From Deltaproteobacteria bacterium (GTDB lineage Bacteria > Desulfobacterota > Desulfarculia > Adiutricales > Adiutricaceae), in the NCBI GenBank assembly GCA_031267005.1, contig JAIRZX010000041.1, forward strand, positions 1 to 8,472: a stretch of DNA of 8,472 nt, in the 5' to 3' direction. Numbering within the stretch: the stretch's first letter is position 1; the number at the start of each line of letters is the position of its first letter. Position numbers and translations under genes: made by a program. Below, piece after piece: positions 1 through 5,755 of the stretch. The notes under the pieces are model-generated. The model was not told the DNA's origin and made no database searches. It worked only from the letters and a program-made list of their open reading frames with translations.

Positions 1-861
1 GGTCGCTGATCCCCGGTCTGCAGGAGAGGTCGCCGCCGTTGCCCAGTATCCTCGCGATCTCGGGCGCCATCAGGTCGACCGCCTTCCCGACGGGGGGCGG
101 CGAGCAGGGCGCGGTCCCCTTCCCGGCGGGGACCTGCCCGCGGGGGGCGGAGCCCTCCTCCCCAGGCTTGTCCGGGCCCGACTCGAACTCCTTCAGGTAG
201 GCGAGGATGTTGTTGTCGAGCTCCTCGATCTGCGACTGGATTGCGCCGAAGATTGCCCTGTGGCACTTCAGTTCCATGACGGTGTGCGCGGAGTAGACCC
301 CGTCGAGGCAACGGGCTATCTCCCACTTCTTCTTCTTCTTCTTCTTCCTGCAACGCTTGTCCCGCATCCCGGCGAGCGCGAGGGGGTCCCTCTCCCCGCC
401 TATGACCGCGTCGATTATGCGGAAGCCTGTCTTGCCCGTCACGTCGGTCACCGCGTGCTCGAGGTTGATGTTGGCCATCCTGCGGCACTTGATCATGCGG
501 TTGACCGAGGCTGCCATCTGGCGGACGAGGCTTTGGCGCAGCCTGACCATCCCCCTCAGCGCGAAGATCCGCCTGGGGGGGGGGCGAAGCATTCCGGGGC
601 GAGGCCGCAGGAGGCCAGCTTCTCCAGCCACTGGCAGTCGCGCACGTCGGTCTTCTTCCCGAGAACGTTTTTGACGTAACGCGGGTTCAGGAGCCTGACG
701 CCGAAACCCCAATCCCCGAGAAAGGCGTACGGGACGCACCAGTACACGCCGGTGGCTTCCAAGACGACTGTCTTCGCCCGCTCCCGCCCCGCTGGCCCGG
801 CGCACCGGTTTCCGCGAAGAGCCCCTCTTTCCTGCTGGAAATGAGGTGTTGTGGAGGCAAT
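1..861 (-). pseudogene. IS110-family transposase remnant, frameshifted, 5'-truncated, cut by window edge
   Basis: This is a broken transposase (DEDD-type recombinase) of the IS110 family. In one minus-strand frame (861 down to 556) I read the family signature EATGVYW (near 762), then NPRYVKN, GKKTDVRDCQWL and GLAPECFAPP. That frame hits a stop at 556. The protein continues one frame over, from about 574 to the window edge, with VNRMIKC, the highly typical DVTGKTGFRIIDAVIGGERDP and LDGVY, and ends entering the C-terminal Transposase_20 region (PGISD). The break falls at a run of ten Cs (plus 575-584); 8 or 11 Cs would restore the frame. The catalytic Glu (EATG) and the TDxxD pair are present. 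The N-terminal GIDVSK-type block with the first Asp is missing: the frame is closed by a stop at 862-864 and AT-rich non-coding DNA follows. The serine-bearing C-terminus would lie outside the window. Family identity is secure; non-functionality is inferred from the two defects. Confidence 0.88.
326..346. repeat. (CTT)7 trinucleotide run inside the transposase remnant
   Basis: Seven perfect CTT units on the plus strand read as seven consecutive lysine codons (AAG) in the transposase frame, between DKRCR and WEIARCLDG. IS110 proteins are basic here but not usually with a pure lysine run, so this looks like slippage expansion. It keeps the frame. Confidence 0.85.
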
Positions 862-935
862 TTAATAGACCATAAAATCACTATAGTTTATCTAAATTTA
901 TAAAAGTTAAATTTTTATATTATTGTGCTCTATAT
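861..935. other. AT-rich island between transposase remnant and tandem repeats
   Basis: This stretch is dominated by A and T, in sharp contrast to the GC-rich sequence on both sides. It includes an inverted repeat, TATAAAA (899-905) and TTTTATA (913-919), with a 7-base loop. No open frame here extends the transposase. It could be the non-coding flank of the insertion element, a promoter-rich patch, or an easily melted segment next to the repeats at 981-1043. Several TATAAT-like strings occur by composition alone, so I do not call a promoter. Confidence 0.6.
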
Positions 936-980
936 CATCGACATAACCCCAGTCCTGTGTCGATTTATTGCGGCGGCGTC

Positions 981-1043
981 ATCCAGTCCACAGTATCACG
1001 TATCCAGTCCACAGTTTCCTATATCCCGTCCACAGTATCCCGT
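981..1043. repeat. Three tandem 21-bp repeats
   Basis: Three adjacent 21-bp units start at 981, 1002 and 1023. Each begins ATCC(A/C)GTCCACAGT(A/T)TC and varies mainly in its last bases. All contain TCCACAGT at the same place, giving exact 21-bp phasing (about two helical turns). There is no spacer between units, so this is not a CRISPR array. Candidate meanings are a protein-binding array (iteron-like), repeated transposase-binding sites from the end of another insertion element (IS21-type ends carry such repeats), or a simple minisatellite. No replication initiator gene is in the window. Confidence 0.85.
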
Positions 1044-1162
1044 GCTGCCAGCAGAGCAGAATGCCTTCCCTCCCAATGGAGTCGCGGCTGAGAGGCGGGT
1101 CGCGGCGCAGAGTGAGGAGCGGCATCAAAGTACCGGCACGTTCATGCGCCGCGGCCGGGGGC

Positions 1163-1198
1163 GAGCGGCGCCGCGGGTGGAGAGGCCGTCCGCCGCTC
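1163..1198 (-). terminator. Hairpin beyond the kinase stop codon; possible terminator without U-tract
   Basis: GAGCGGCG (1163-1170) and CGCCGCTC (1191-1198) form a perfect 8-bp GC-rich stem with a 20-base loop, 18 bp past the kinase stop codon in the direction of transcription. No run of Us follows, so it is not a classical intrinsic terminator. It may stabilise the 3' end or simply reflect the GC-rich composition. Confidence 0.3.
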
Positions 1199-1216
1199 CA
1201 GGCAAGTCTTTACGGG

Positions 1217-4200
1217 CTACTGGGCCTGCGCCATGTACTTGAACATGACGTCGATTATCTTGTCCTGCTTCACGGGCTTGGCCACGTGGGCGTTCATGCC
1301 CGCGTCCAGGGCGCGGTCGATGTCCTCCTTGAAGGCGTTGGCGGTGAGCGCCAAGATGGGGACCGTCTTGGCGTCGTCGCGGGCCAGGCCCCGGATGGCC
1401 GTGCTGGCCTGGTAGCCGTCCATGTTGGGCATCTGGACGTCCATGAGGATGATGTCGTAAAGCCCGGAGGGGGAGTCCTCGAACTTCTGCAGGGCTACCA
1501 CGCCGTCCTCGGCCTCGTCCACGTCGATGCCGGTCACCTTGAGCATGGCTTTGACGATCTTGCGGTTGAGGTCCACGTCGTCCACCAGGAGAAGCCTCTT
1601 GCCCTTGAAGGTGTCCTTGGGGTCGGCGCAGGACTCGGCGGGGGCCTCCTCGCGGATCTTGCTCTCGGTCTCCTTGAGCCAGATGGCGAAGGAGAACTCG
1701 CTCCCTTTCCCCAGCTCGCTTTTCACCGCGATGTTCCCGCCCATCAGGTGGACGATGTGGCGGCTGATGGTGAGCCCCAGGCCGGTGCCGCCGTAGCGCA
1801 TGGTGATGCCCGCCGCGCCCTGCTCGAAGGGCTGGAAGATGGCGGCCATGGCCTCCTGGGAGATGCCGATGCCGGTGTCGCGGACGATGAACTCGATAAG
1901 CGCCTTGCCGTCCTTGCGCTCCCTGCGCTTTATGACGAACTCGATTCTCCCGGACTCGGGGGTGAACTTCACGGAGTTGCCCAGGAGGTTTATGAGCACC
2001 TGGCGCAGGTGCAGGGGATCCGTGAGGAAGGTGGAAGGCGTGAAATCCACCAGGTCCGTCTTGAACTCTATCTTCTTCTGGAGGCAACGGGTCTTCATGA
2101 TGCTTGTGACGGTGTTGGCCAGGACGATGAGCTCCACCGTCTCCTCGGAGATCTCGATCTTGCCCGCCTCGATCTTGGAGAGATCGAGTATGTCGTTCAA
2201 GAGCCCCAGGAGGTGGAGGGACGAGACCTCTATCTGCCGCACGTTGTCGCGGGTCTCGGTGAACTCGGGGCTGTCGGCGCGCAGGGAGTCGAGGTTCTTC
2301 TGGACTATCCCCGAGAGGCCGATTATGGCGTTCAGGGGGGTGCGGATCTCGTGGGACATGTGCGCCAGGAAGCGCCCCTTGTGCTCGTTGGCGCTCTTGG
2401 CCTCGTTCATGGCCTTCTCGAGCTCCAGCTGCTTCACGATCATCTCGGTCATGTCGTCGGACTCGACGATGTAGCCGCGGCGCTCCCCGTCGCGTCCGTG
2501 GAAGTAGTTGGCCTTGGCCTTCAGGTACTTGCCCTGGGACTCGACGAAGCAAATCTCCGCCTCGCGGCCTTCGGATAGGGCTTTGAGCGGGCAGAACTCG
2601 CTGTCCTCCTGGAAGAAAGTGACTTCCGAGTACGGCCGCCCGTCGACGTCCTCCTGCGTGCGCCCGTAGGCTTTCAGGGCCGCGTCGTTCATGTAGATGA
2701 TGCGGCGGTCCAGCGTGATGATCGTAAGCGGGTTCCTGACGCTCTCGACTATCCCTTCGGCCATGTCGTCGAAGGAATCGGCCAGGGTGCCGAACTCGTT
2801 GTGCACCTGGCTCCGGAACCGGAACTGCCGCTCGCCGTTCCTGAAGCGCGATATGCCGTCGATGAGCCCGGTGATGCTCCCGGTGAGGTAGGACGCCATC
2901 CAGATGGCTATGAAGACGATGAAGACGATGAGGATAAGGGTGGTCGCGGCAAGCTGGAAGAAGGTCTGCCTTAGGCTCTCCGCTACCGACGCCTCGAGCT
3001 TGACCTGGGTCTCGGAGGCGGGGCGGGTGAAGGATTCCAGCCCCGAGCCTATCGCCACGAAGCCGAAGCCCCGGCGGGAGAAGCCGTTTTTCTCGCTCGC
3101 GGCGTACTGGCCCGTGTAGTAGGGGATGGCCGCAGCGGTGTTGAGCTTGGATATTCCGCTCCACAGTATGTAGAGCGAGCCGGACCCGCCCGTGGAGGTC
3201 AGATCCATCCAGCCGGTGCATTGGGGGGCGTTGTTGAGGAAGCGCCCGTCCAGCCCCACCAGGCCCGCCCGGGTCAGCTCCGGTGCGGGGCGCTTGGTCC
3301 TGGACTGCTCGTGGAAGACCGGGTAGTCGGTTTCGCGCACGAAGTCAGTCCACTTGGCTATTCCCGAGCCCTTCCAGTCGCTGTAGAGGGACTCCTCCAG
3401 CCAGGGGATCTGGGGGTCCCCGGTCTCCGGGTCGAAGCCCACAATCGAGTGGTGGCGGGGGTGGGCCACCGAGCGGCACTGGTAGTCCCAGATGAAGGCG
3501 TAGTTGCCTTCGAAGGCGTTGGGGTGTTCCGTGTAGCGCTCGTTCATGGGGGTCAGGTGGTCCACGAACTCCATGATATGGTCGTGGTTCAGGGCCAGCG
3601 TGAGGTAGCCGGTCTTGGCCCCGTTTTCGTCGACGACCGGGGTAGCCCAGCGCACGATGCCCTCGAAGCGCAGCCCGTTGGGGTTCTCGACCCCGGAGTA
3701 GGCCTGCTCCTCCGGGAGCCAGGGGATGGGGTAGCCGCGGTCAGCGGCGGCTTTCTCCAGGACCGGCGGGGTGTACATGCCGATGAAGTTGGTGCCCGTG
3801 TAGGCTCCTACCACGTCGGAAACGTATATCTCCCCCGGCTTCAGCTTTCCGAGCTCGGCGAAATAGCCTTCGGCCTTGACGTAGGTGTTTTCCCTGCCGG
3901 AAACGTCCCTGAGCCCGGGGGCCAGCGGCCTCCGGGTTTTGGTCGTTCCGGGGGTCACGTACTTCAAAGTCTCGTTCCCCTCCAGATCGATAAGCGTTAT
4001 CTCGTCGTAGAGGGGCACTGACACGAAAACGGTCGGGTCCGGCGGGCGGGGCTTGAAGCCGTCCTTGTCCTCGTTTTCGCGGTTGGTGGAGTTCCCGGAG
4101 GGGAGAACGGGGGGAGGGAACTCCGGAACCCAGGACTGGCCGTCGTCCGATAGCTTCCAGCGGCCGCGCTCCGCCAGGCGGCCCCTCGCCCCCTCCACGA

Positions 4201-4546
4201 AGCCCTTGAAGGCTTCCTGGGTCTTCGGCATCTGCGCGGCGTAAAGGACGTCCCCGTCCCTCGCGTACAGGAATTCCGCCACCCGCTCGGCGGCGGTGGT
4301 GCTCATCCGCTCGATGTTCTCGACGGCTATGTTGTTGAGCGCCTCGGCCGAGTCCTCCACTGCGATGGCCTTGAGCGTGTCGCCCTGGTGGTTGGCCTGG
4401 CGCCACGCTATGACCGCGAGCAGGATGAGGGGTATGACCTTCACCAGGAGGAAGATCGTGATGAGCTTCCCCCGCATCTCCATGCCTACGGCGCTGGTGA
4501 GGCGCTCTGAGGACTTGGCGACGGTCTTTAGTAGTCTAGAGATCAT
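1217..4546 (-). CDS. Membrane-bound hybrid sensor histidine kinase (Cache-type sensor, HAMP, PAS, HisKA, HATPase_c, REC)
   Basis: This kinase senses an extracytoplasmic signal, autophosphorylates on a histidine and passes phosphate to its own receiver. With the start at 4546 it has 1109 residues. A membrane segment at about 27-48 (LITIFLLVKVIPLILLAVIAW) is followed by a sensor of about 480 residues. The sensor's blocks GIVRWATPVVDENG (about 296-309) and NYAFIWDYQCRSVAHPRHHS (about 348-367) resemble double-Cache domains. A second membrane segment lies at about 529-554, HAMP at about 552-606 and PAS at about 600-704. HisKA has HMSHEIRTPLNAIIG with H732. HATPase_c shows N857, DTGIGI (890-895) and GGTGLGL (919-925). 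The receiver has D989/D990, phospho-acceptor D1036 (ILMDVQMP) and K1090 (AKP). All catalytic residues are intact. No HPt domain is fused and no response regulator lies nearby, so a phosphorelay would need partners encoded elsewhere. A start at 4624 would add 26 proline-rich residues; I prefer 4546 because the membrane anchor follows at the usual distance, although neither start has a clear ribosome site. The ligand is unknown. Confidence 0.95.
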   Translation of the reverse strand: MISRLLKTVAKSSERLTSAVGMEMRGKLITIFLLVKVIPLILLAVIAWRQANHQGDTLKAIAVEDSAEALNNIAVENIERMSTTAAERVAEFLYARDGDVLYAAQMPKTQEAFKGFVEGARGRLAERGRWKLSDDGQSWVPEFPPPVLPSGNSTNRENEDKDGFKPRPPDPTVFVSVPLYDEITLIDLEGNETLKYVTPGTTKTRRPLAPGLRDVSGRENTYVKAEGYFAELGKLKPGEIYVSDVVGAYTGTNFIGMYTPPVLEKAAADRGYPIPWLPEEQAYSGVENPNGLRFEGIVRWATPVVDENGAKTGYLTLALNHDHIMEFVDHLTPMNERYTEHPNAFEGNYAFIWDYQCRSVAHPRHHSIVGFDPETGDPQIPWLEESLYSDWKGSGIAKWTDFVRETDYPVFHEQSRTKRPAPELTRAGLVGLDGRFLNNAPQCTGWMDLTSTGGSGSLYILWSGISKLNTAAAIPYYTGQYAASEKNGFSRRGFGFVAIGSGLESFTRPASETQVKLEASVAESLRQTFFQLAATTLILIVFIVFIAIWMASYLTGSITGLIDGISRFRNGERQFRFRSQVHNEFGTLADSFDDMAEGIVESVRNPLTIITLDRRIIYMNDAALKAYGRTQEDVDGRPYSEVTFFQEDSEFCPLKALSEGREAEICFVESQGKYLKAKANYFHGRDGERRGYIVESDDMTEMIVKQLELEKAMNEAKSANEHKGRFLAHMSHEIRTPLNAIIGLSGIVQKNLDSLRADSPEFTETRDNVRQIEVSSLHLLGLLNDILDLSKIEAGKIEISEETVELIVLANTVTSIMKTRCLQKKIEFKTDLVDFTPSTFLTDPLHLRQVLINLLGNSVKFTPESGRIEFVIKRRERKDGKALIEFIVRDTGIGISQEAMAAIFQPFEQGAAGITMRYGGTGLGLTISRHIVHLMGGNIAVKSELGKGSEFSFAIWLKETESKIREEAPAESCADPKDTFKGKRLLLVDDVDLNRKIVKAMLKVTGIDVDEAEDGVVALQKFEDSPSGLYDIILMDVQMPNMDGYQASTAIRGLARDDAKTVPILALTANAFKEDIDRALDAGMNAHVAKPVKQDKIIDVMFKYMAQAQ

Positions 4547-4585
4547 TACTTTAAATGGGAAGCGGGTCCTGAGGGGATGCAGGTT

Positions 4586-4645
4586 CCCCGGAAGGGGCCG
4601 GGGGAGGGCTGGGGGGGGCGCCATGGCTGGCTCTGAAAGGCGCCC
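4586..4645 (-). promoter_or_regulatory. Structured, C-rich leader of the kinase mRNA
   Basis: Between the likely transcription start and the ATG at 4546, the minus strand is C-rich and G-poor in parts and carries two hairpins. One has arms 4639-4645 (GGCGCCC on plus) and 4616-4622 (GGGCGCC) with a 16-base loop. The other has arms 4586-4591 and 4598-4603 (CCCCGG/CCGGGG). A C8 run (G 4611-4618 on plus) overlaps the first. No U-tract follows either hairpin. A C-rich leader can serve as a Rho loading site, which is only a possibility here. Confidence 0.35.
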
Positions 4646-4675
4646 GGCTGGCGGTAACGTTAAGCCTTGCCAGCC
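4646..4675. promoter_or_regulatory. Inverted repeat overlapping the kinase transcription start (operator candidate)
   Basis: GGCTGGC (4646-4652) and GCCAGCC (4669-4675) are perfect 7-bp inverted arms 16 bp apart. They lie immediately downstream of the -10 box, so they span the expected start site near 4669. The central part holds the palindrome TAACGTTA (4655-4662). This placement fits repressor binding. A further GGCTGGC at 4625-4631 repeats the left arm. Confidence 0.45.
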
Positions 4676-4704
4676 ATTTTACTTGTTTTTCCCTTCCAAT
4701 TCAA
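4676..4704 (-). promoter_or_regulatory. Sigma70-type promoter for the histidine kinase
   Basis: On the minus strand, TTGAAT (4704-4699) and TAAAAT (4681-4676) are separated by exactly 17 bp. Each matches the sigma70 consensus hexamer at five of six positions. The site lies in a local AT-rich patch within a GC-rich gap and points at the kinase, giving a leader of about 120 bases to the start at 4546. It is the best promoter match I see in the window. Confidence 0.65.
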
Positions 4705-4839
4705 AAGCGGGGCCGCAGGCCGGGCGGCCCGGCCGAAGGGCCGGTCTGCGGGAAGGTTTGGCGGGGATGGCGGCAAAGGCCCAGGCCAGCGGGAGCCGCC
4801 GGGAGGGGGGACGCCGCGCGGGCGAGGCGGCGGACGTTC

Positions 4840-4849
4840 GGGGGGGGGG
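4840..4849. repeat. G10 homopolymer
   Basis: Ten consecutive Gs on the plus strand in non-coding DNA. Runs of similar length occur at 575-584 (G10, at the transposase frameshift), 4611-4618 (G8, kinase leader) and 6540-6547 (G8, inside the ATPase linker). Confidence 0.9.
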
Positions 4850-4978
4850 CTTCGGCGCGGAAGGCCCGGCGCCGTACCGGCTCCGGGGGACCGGAACCCG
4901 CGTTCTTGCAAGTCCGGCGCCTGGCAGGGGCGCCCTTCCGCGATGCCGGCTGCGGCTCGCGGACACCTCTGTTCCGCA

Positions 4979-5095
4979 GGAATCCTAGGTACAGCCGGAA
5001 TCTATGGAACCTTAGGTACAGCCGGAACCTATGGAACCCTCGGGACAGCCGGAACCTTTGGAACCCTCGGGACCGTCGGAACCCTCGGGACATTT
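4979..5095. repeat. 9-bp-period minisatellite with 27-bp higher-order unit
   Basis: Thirteen consecutive 9-bp units follow the pattern GG(A/T/G)A(C/T)CNNN, for example GGAACCTTA, GGTACAGCC and GGAACCTAT. The first six group into two 27-bp copies (4979-5005 and 5006-5032) that differ at three positions. A third copy (5033-5059) is more diverged, and the array then decays. In the plus frame starting at 4979, every third residue is Gly (GTL, GTA, GTY and similar). On the minus strand one frame reads VPR/VPK/VPA repeats until a stop at TAG. With no credible gene around it I treat it as a non-coding tandem repeat. Confidence 0.85.
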
Positions 5096-5159
5096 CGAGC
5101 CGTAAGGACCTTTTGTGGAACGGCGGAACTTTTCGGCACTCTGGCCCGTTGGAACCTAA

Positions 5160-5213
5160 GGGGCCTTCGGTAGCCTCGGGGCCATTGGGGCTGTCGGGGC
5201 CATTGGAACCCGC
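5160..5213. repeat. Second block of 9-bp repeats, shifted in phase
   Basis: Six 9-bp units resume after a degenerate stretch: GGGGCCTTC, GGTAGCCTC, GGGGCCATT, GGGGCTGTC, GGGGCCATT and GGAACCCGC. They share the GG..CC.T. pattern of the first block but are out of phase with it, so the Gly-every-third reading lies in a different frame. This supports a common repeat origin with later small insertions or deletions. Confidence 0.7.
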
Positions 5214-5303
5214 AGGAGAAGCGGAGGACGGGAAGGCGCGGGCCCCGAAAACGGATAAGGGAAAAGGGGAGGTGCGGGGGCCGGAAGGGATTATACCCCA
5301 ATC

Positions 5304-5321
5304 GGGACAGAATTCTGCCCC
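5304..5321. promoter_or_regulatory. Near-perfect 18-bp palindrome, operator-like
   Basis: GGGACAGAATTCTGCCCC is an inverted repeat with 9-bp half-sites, one mismatched pair and no spacer. It lies inside a wider inverted repeat, CGGAAGGG (5282-5289) and CCCTTCCG (about 5319-5326). No adjacent gene start makes its role clear, so binding-site function is only a possibility. Confidence 0.3.
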
Positions 5322-5635
5322 CTTCCGTCCGGTGACGGCCCTTTCTTCCTCGCGGAAACGGTGCTCATGGGAGCCCGTCCCGCCGTTGCCCGGCTTTGAT
5401 TCAGTCGGCCTGCCAGGATCGGGAGGCGGGGCGCGTTTCGGGCGATCCGCTGGCTGCTGGCTTCCGGCCGCTGAAGCAGCCCGAATCCTTGGTTTCGGAC
5501 CGGCTGCCGCTTTCCCGGCCCTGGGCGTCCGGAACGGCGCCGTCCCCCGCGGGAGGCCTGGGGGAAGTGGGTCCAGGCCGGGACCCGGCGTTAAGCGAGC
5601 GCGGGGCCGGGGCGCCTACTGGGACATGACGCGTT

Positions 5636-5686
5636 CGGGAGGCGCGGGAACGGCGGGGGAGCGGGAGGCGCGGGAACGGCGGGGGA
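5636..5686. repeat. Perfect 25-bp tandem duplication
   Basis: The 25-bp sequence beginning CGGGAGGCGCGGGAACGG occurs at 5636-5660 and again at 5662-5686, identical and separated by a single G. Perfect identity suggests a recent slippage duplication in non-coding DNA. Confidence 0.9.
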
Positions 5687-5714
5687 TTTCCGGGAAGGGC
5701 AGCCGCGTGGGCGG

Positions 5715-5741
5715 CCGCCGCCGAACGCGAAACGGCGGCGG
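5715..5741 (-). terminator. Strong GC hairpin just past the ATPase gene; possible terminator
   Basis: CCGCCGCCG (5715-5723) and CGGCGGCGG (5733-5741) form a perfect 9-bp stem with a 9-base loop, 14 bp beyond the ATPase stop codon in the direction of transcription. It can be extended by a GG/CC pair across a bulge. There is no U-tract on the 3' side, so if it ends transcription it does so in a non-classical way. A role in 3'-end protection is equally possible. Confidence 0.4.
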
Positions 5742-5755
5742 ACCACGGGATTTCC

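Larger units (their letters stand above)
4705..5755. other. Long GC-rich intergenic region with repeats, no convincing gene
   Basis: Just over 1 kb separates the kinase promoter from the end of the ATPase gene. Several frames are open for long distances on both strands, as expected in stop-poor GC-rich DNA. Their translations are Arg/Gly/Pro-rich, contain no recognisable domain and lack good ribosome sites. The region is G-rich on the plus strand and contains the 9-bp repeat blocks, a G10 run, a palindrome, a 25-bp duplication and a hairpin, listed separately. I see no RNA gene I can name. Confidence 0.6.

Noticed and set aside
981..1043. CRISPR array or set of DnaA boxes
   Set aside because: The units are directly adjacent with no spacers, so it is not CRISPR. 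Only the last six bases of a DnaA box are matched, so I do not call DnaA sites.
862..1100. IS110 bridge RNA upstream of the transposase
   Set aside because: IS110 elements encode their guide RNA in the non-coding end upstream of the recombinase. The transposase N-terminus is already missing, so the element's end was probably lost with it, and I see no convincing paired loops.
968..2578. Long plus-strand open frame opposite the kinase
   Set aside because: It is antisense to the catalytic half of the kinase. Its translation is composition-driven (Val/Gly/Leu/His-rich) with no domain, as expected opposite a GC-rich gene.
1125..3221. Minus-strand open frame of almost 700 codons overlapping the kinase in another frame
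   Set aside because: Its translation is Arg/His/Pro/Gly-rich shadow sequence; the true frame shows every kinase motif.
4667..5173. Plus-strand frame ending in a collagen-like Gly-X-Y tract
   Set aside because: The Gly tract arises from the 9-bp repeat. The rest is low-complexity Arg/Gly/Pro, no clear ribosome site is present, and the repeat changes frame in its second block.
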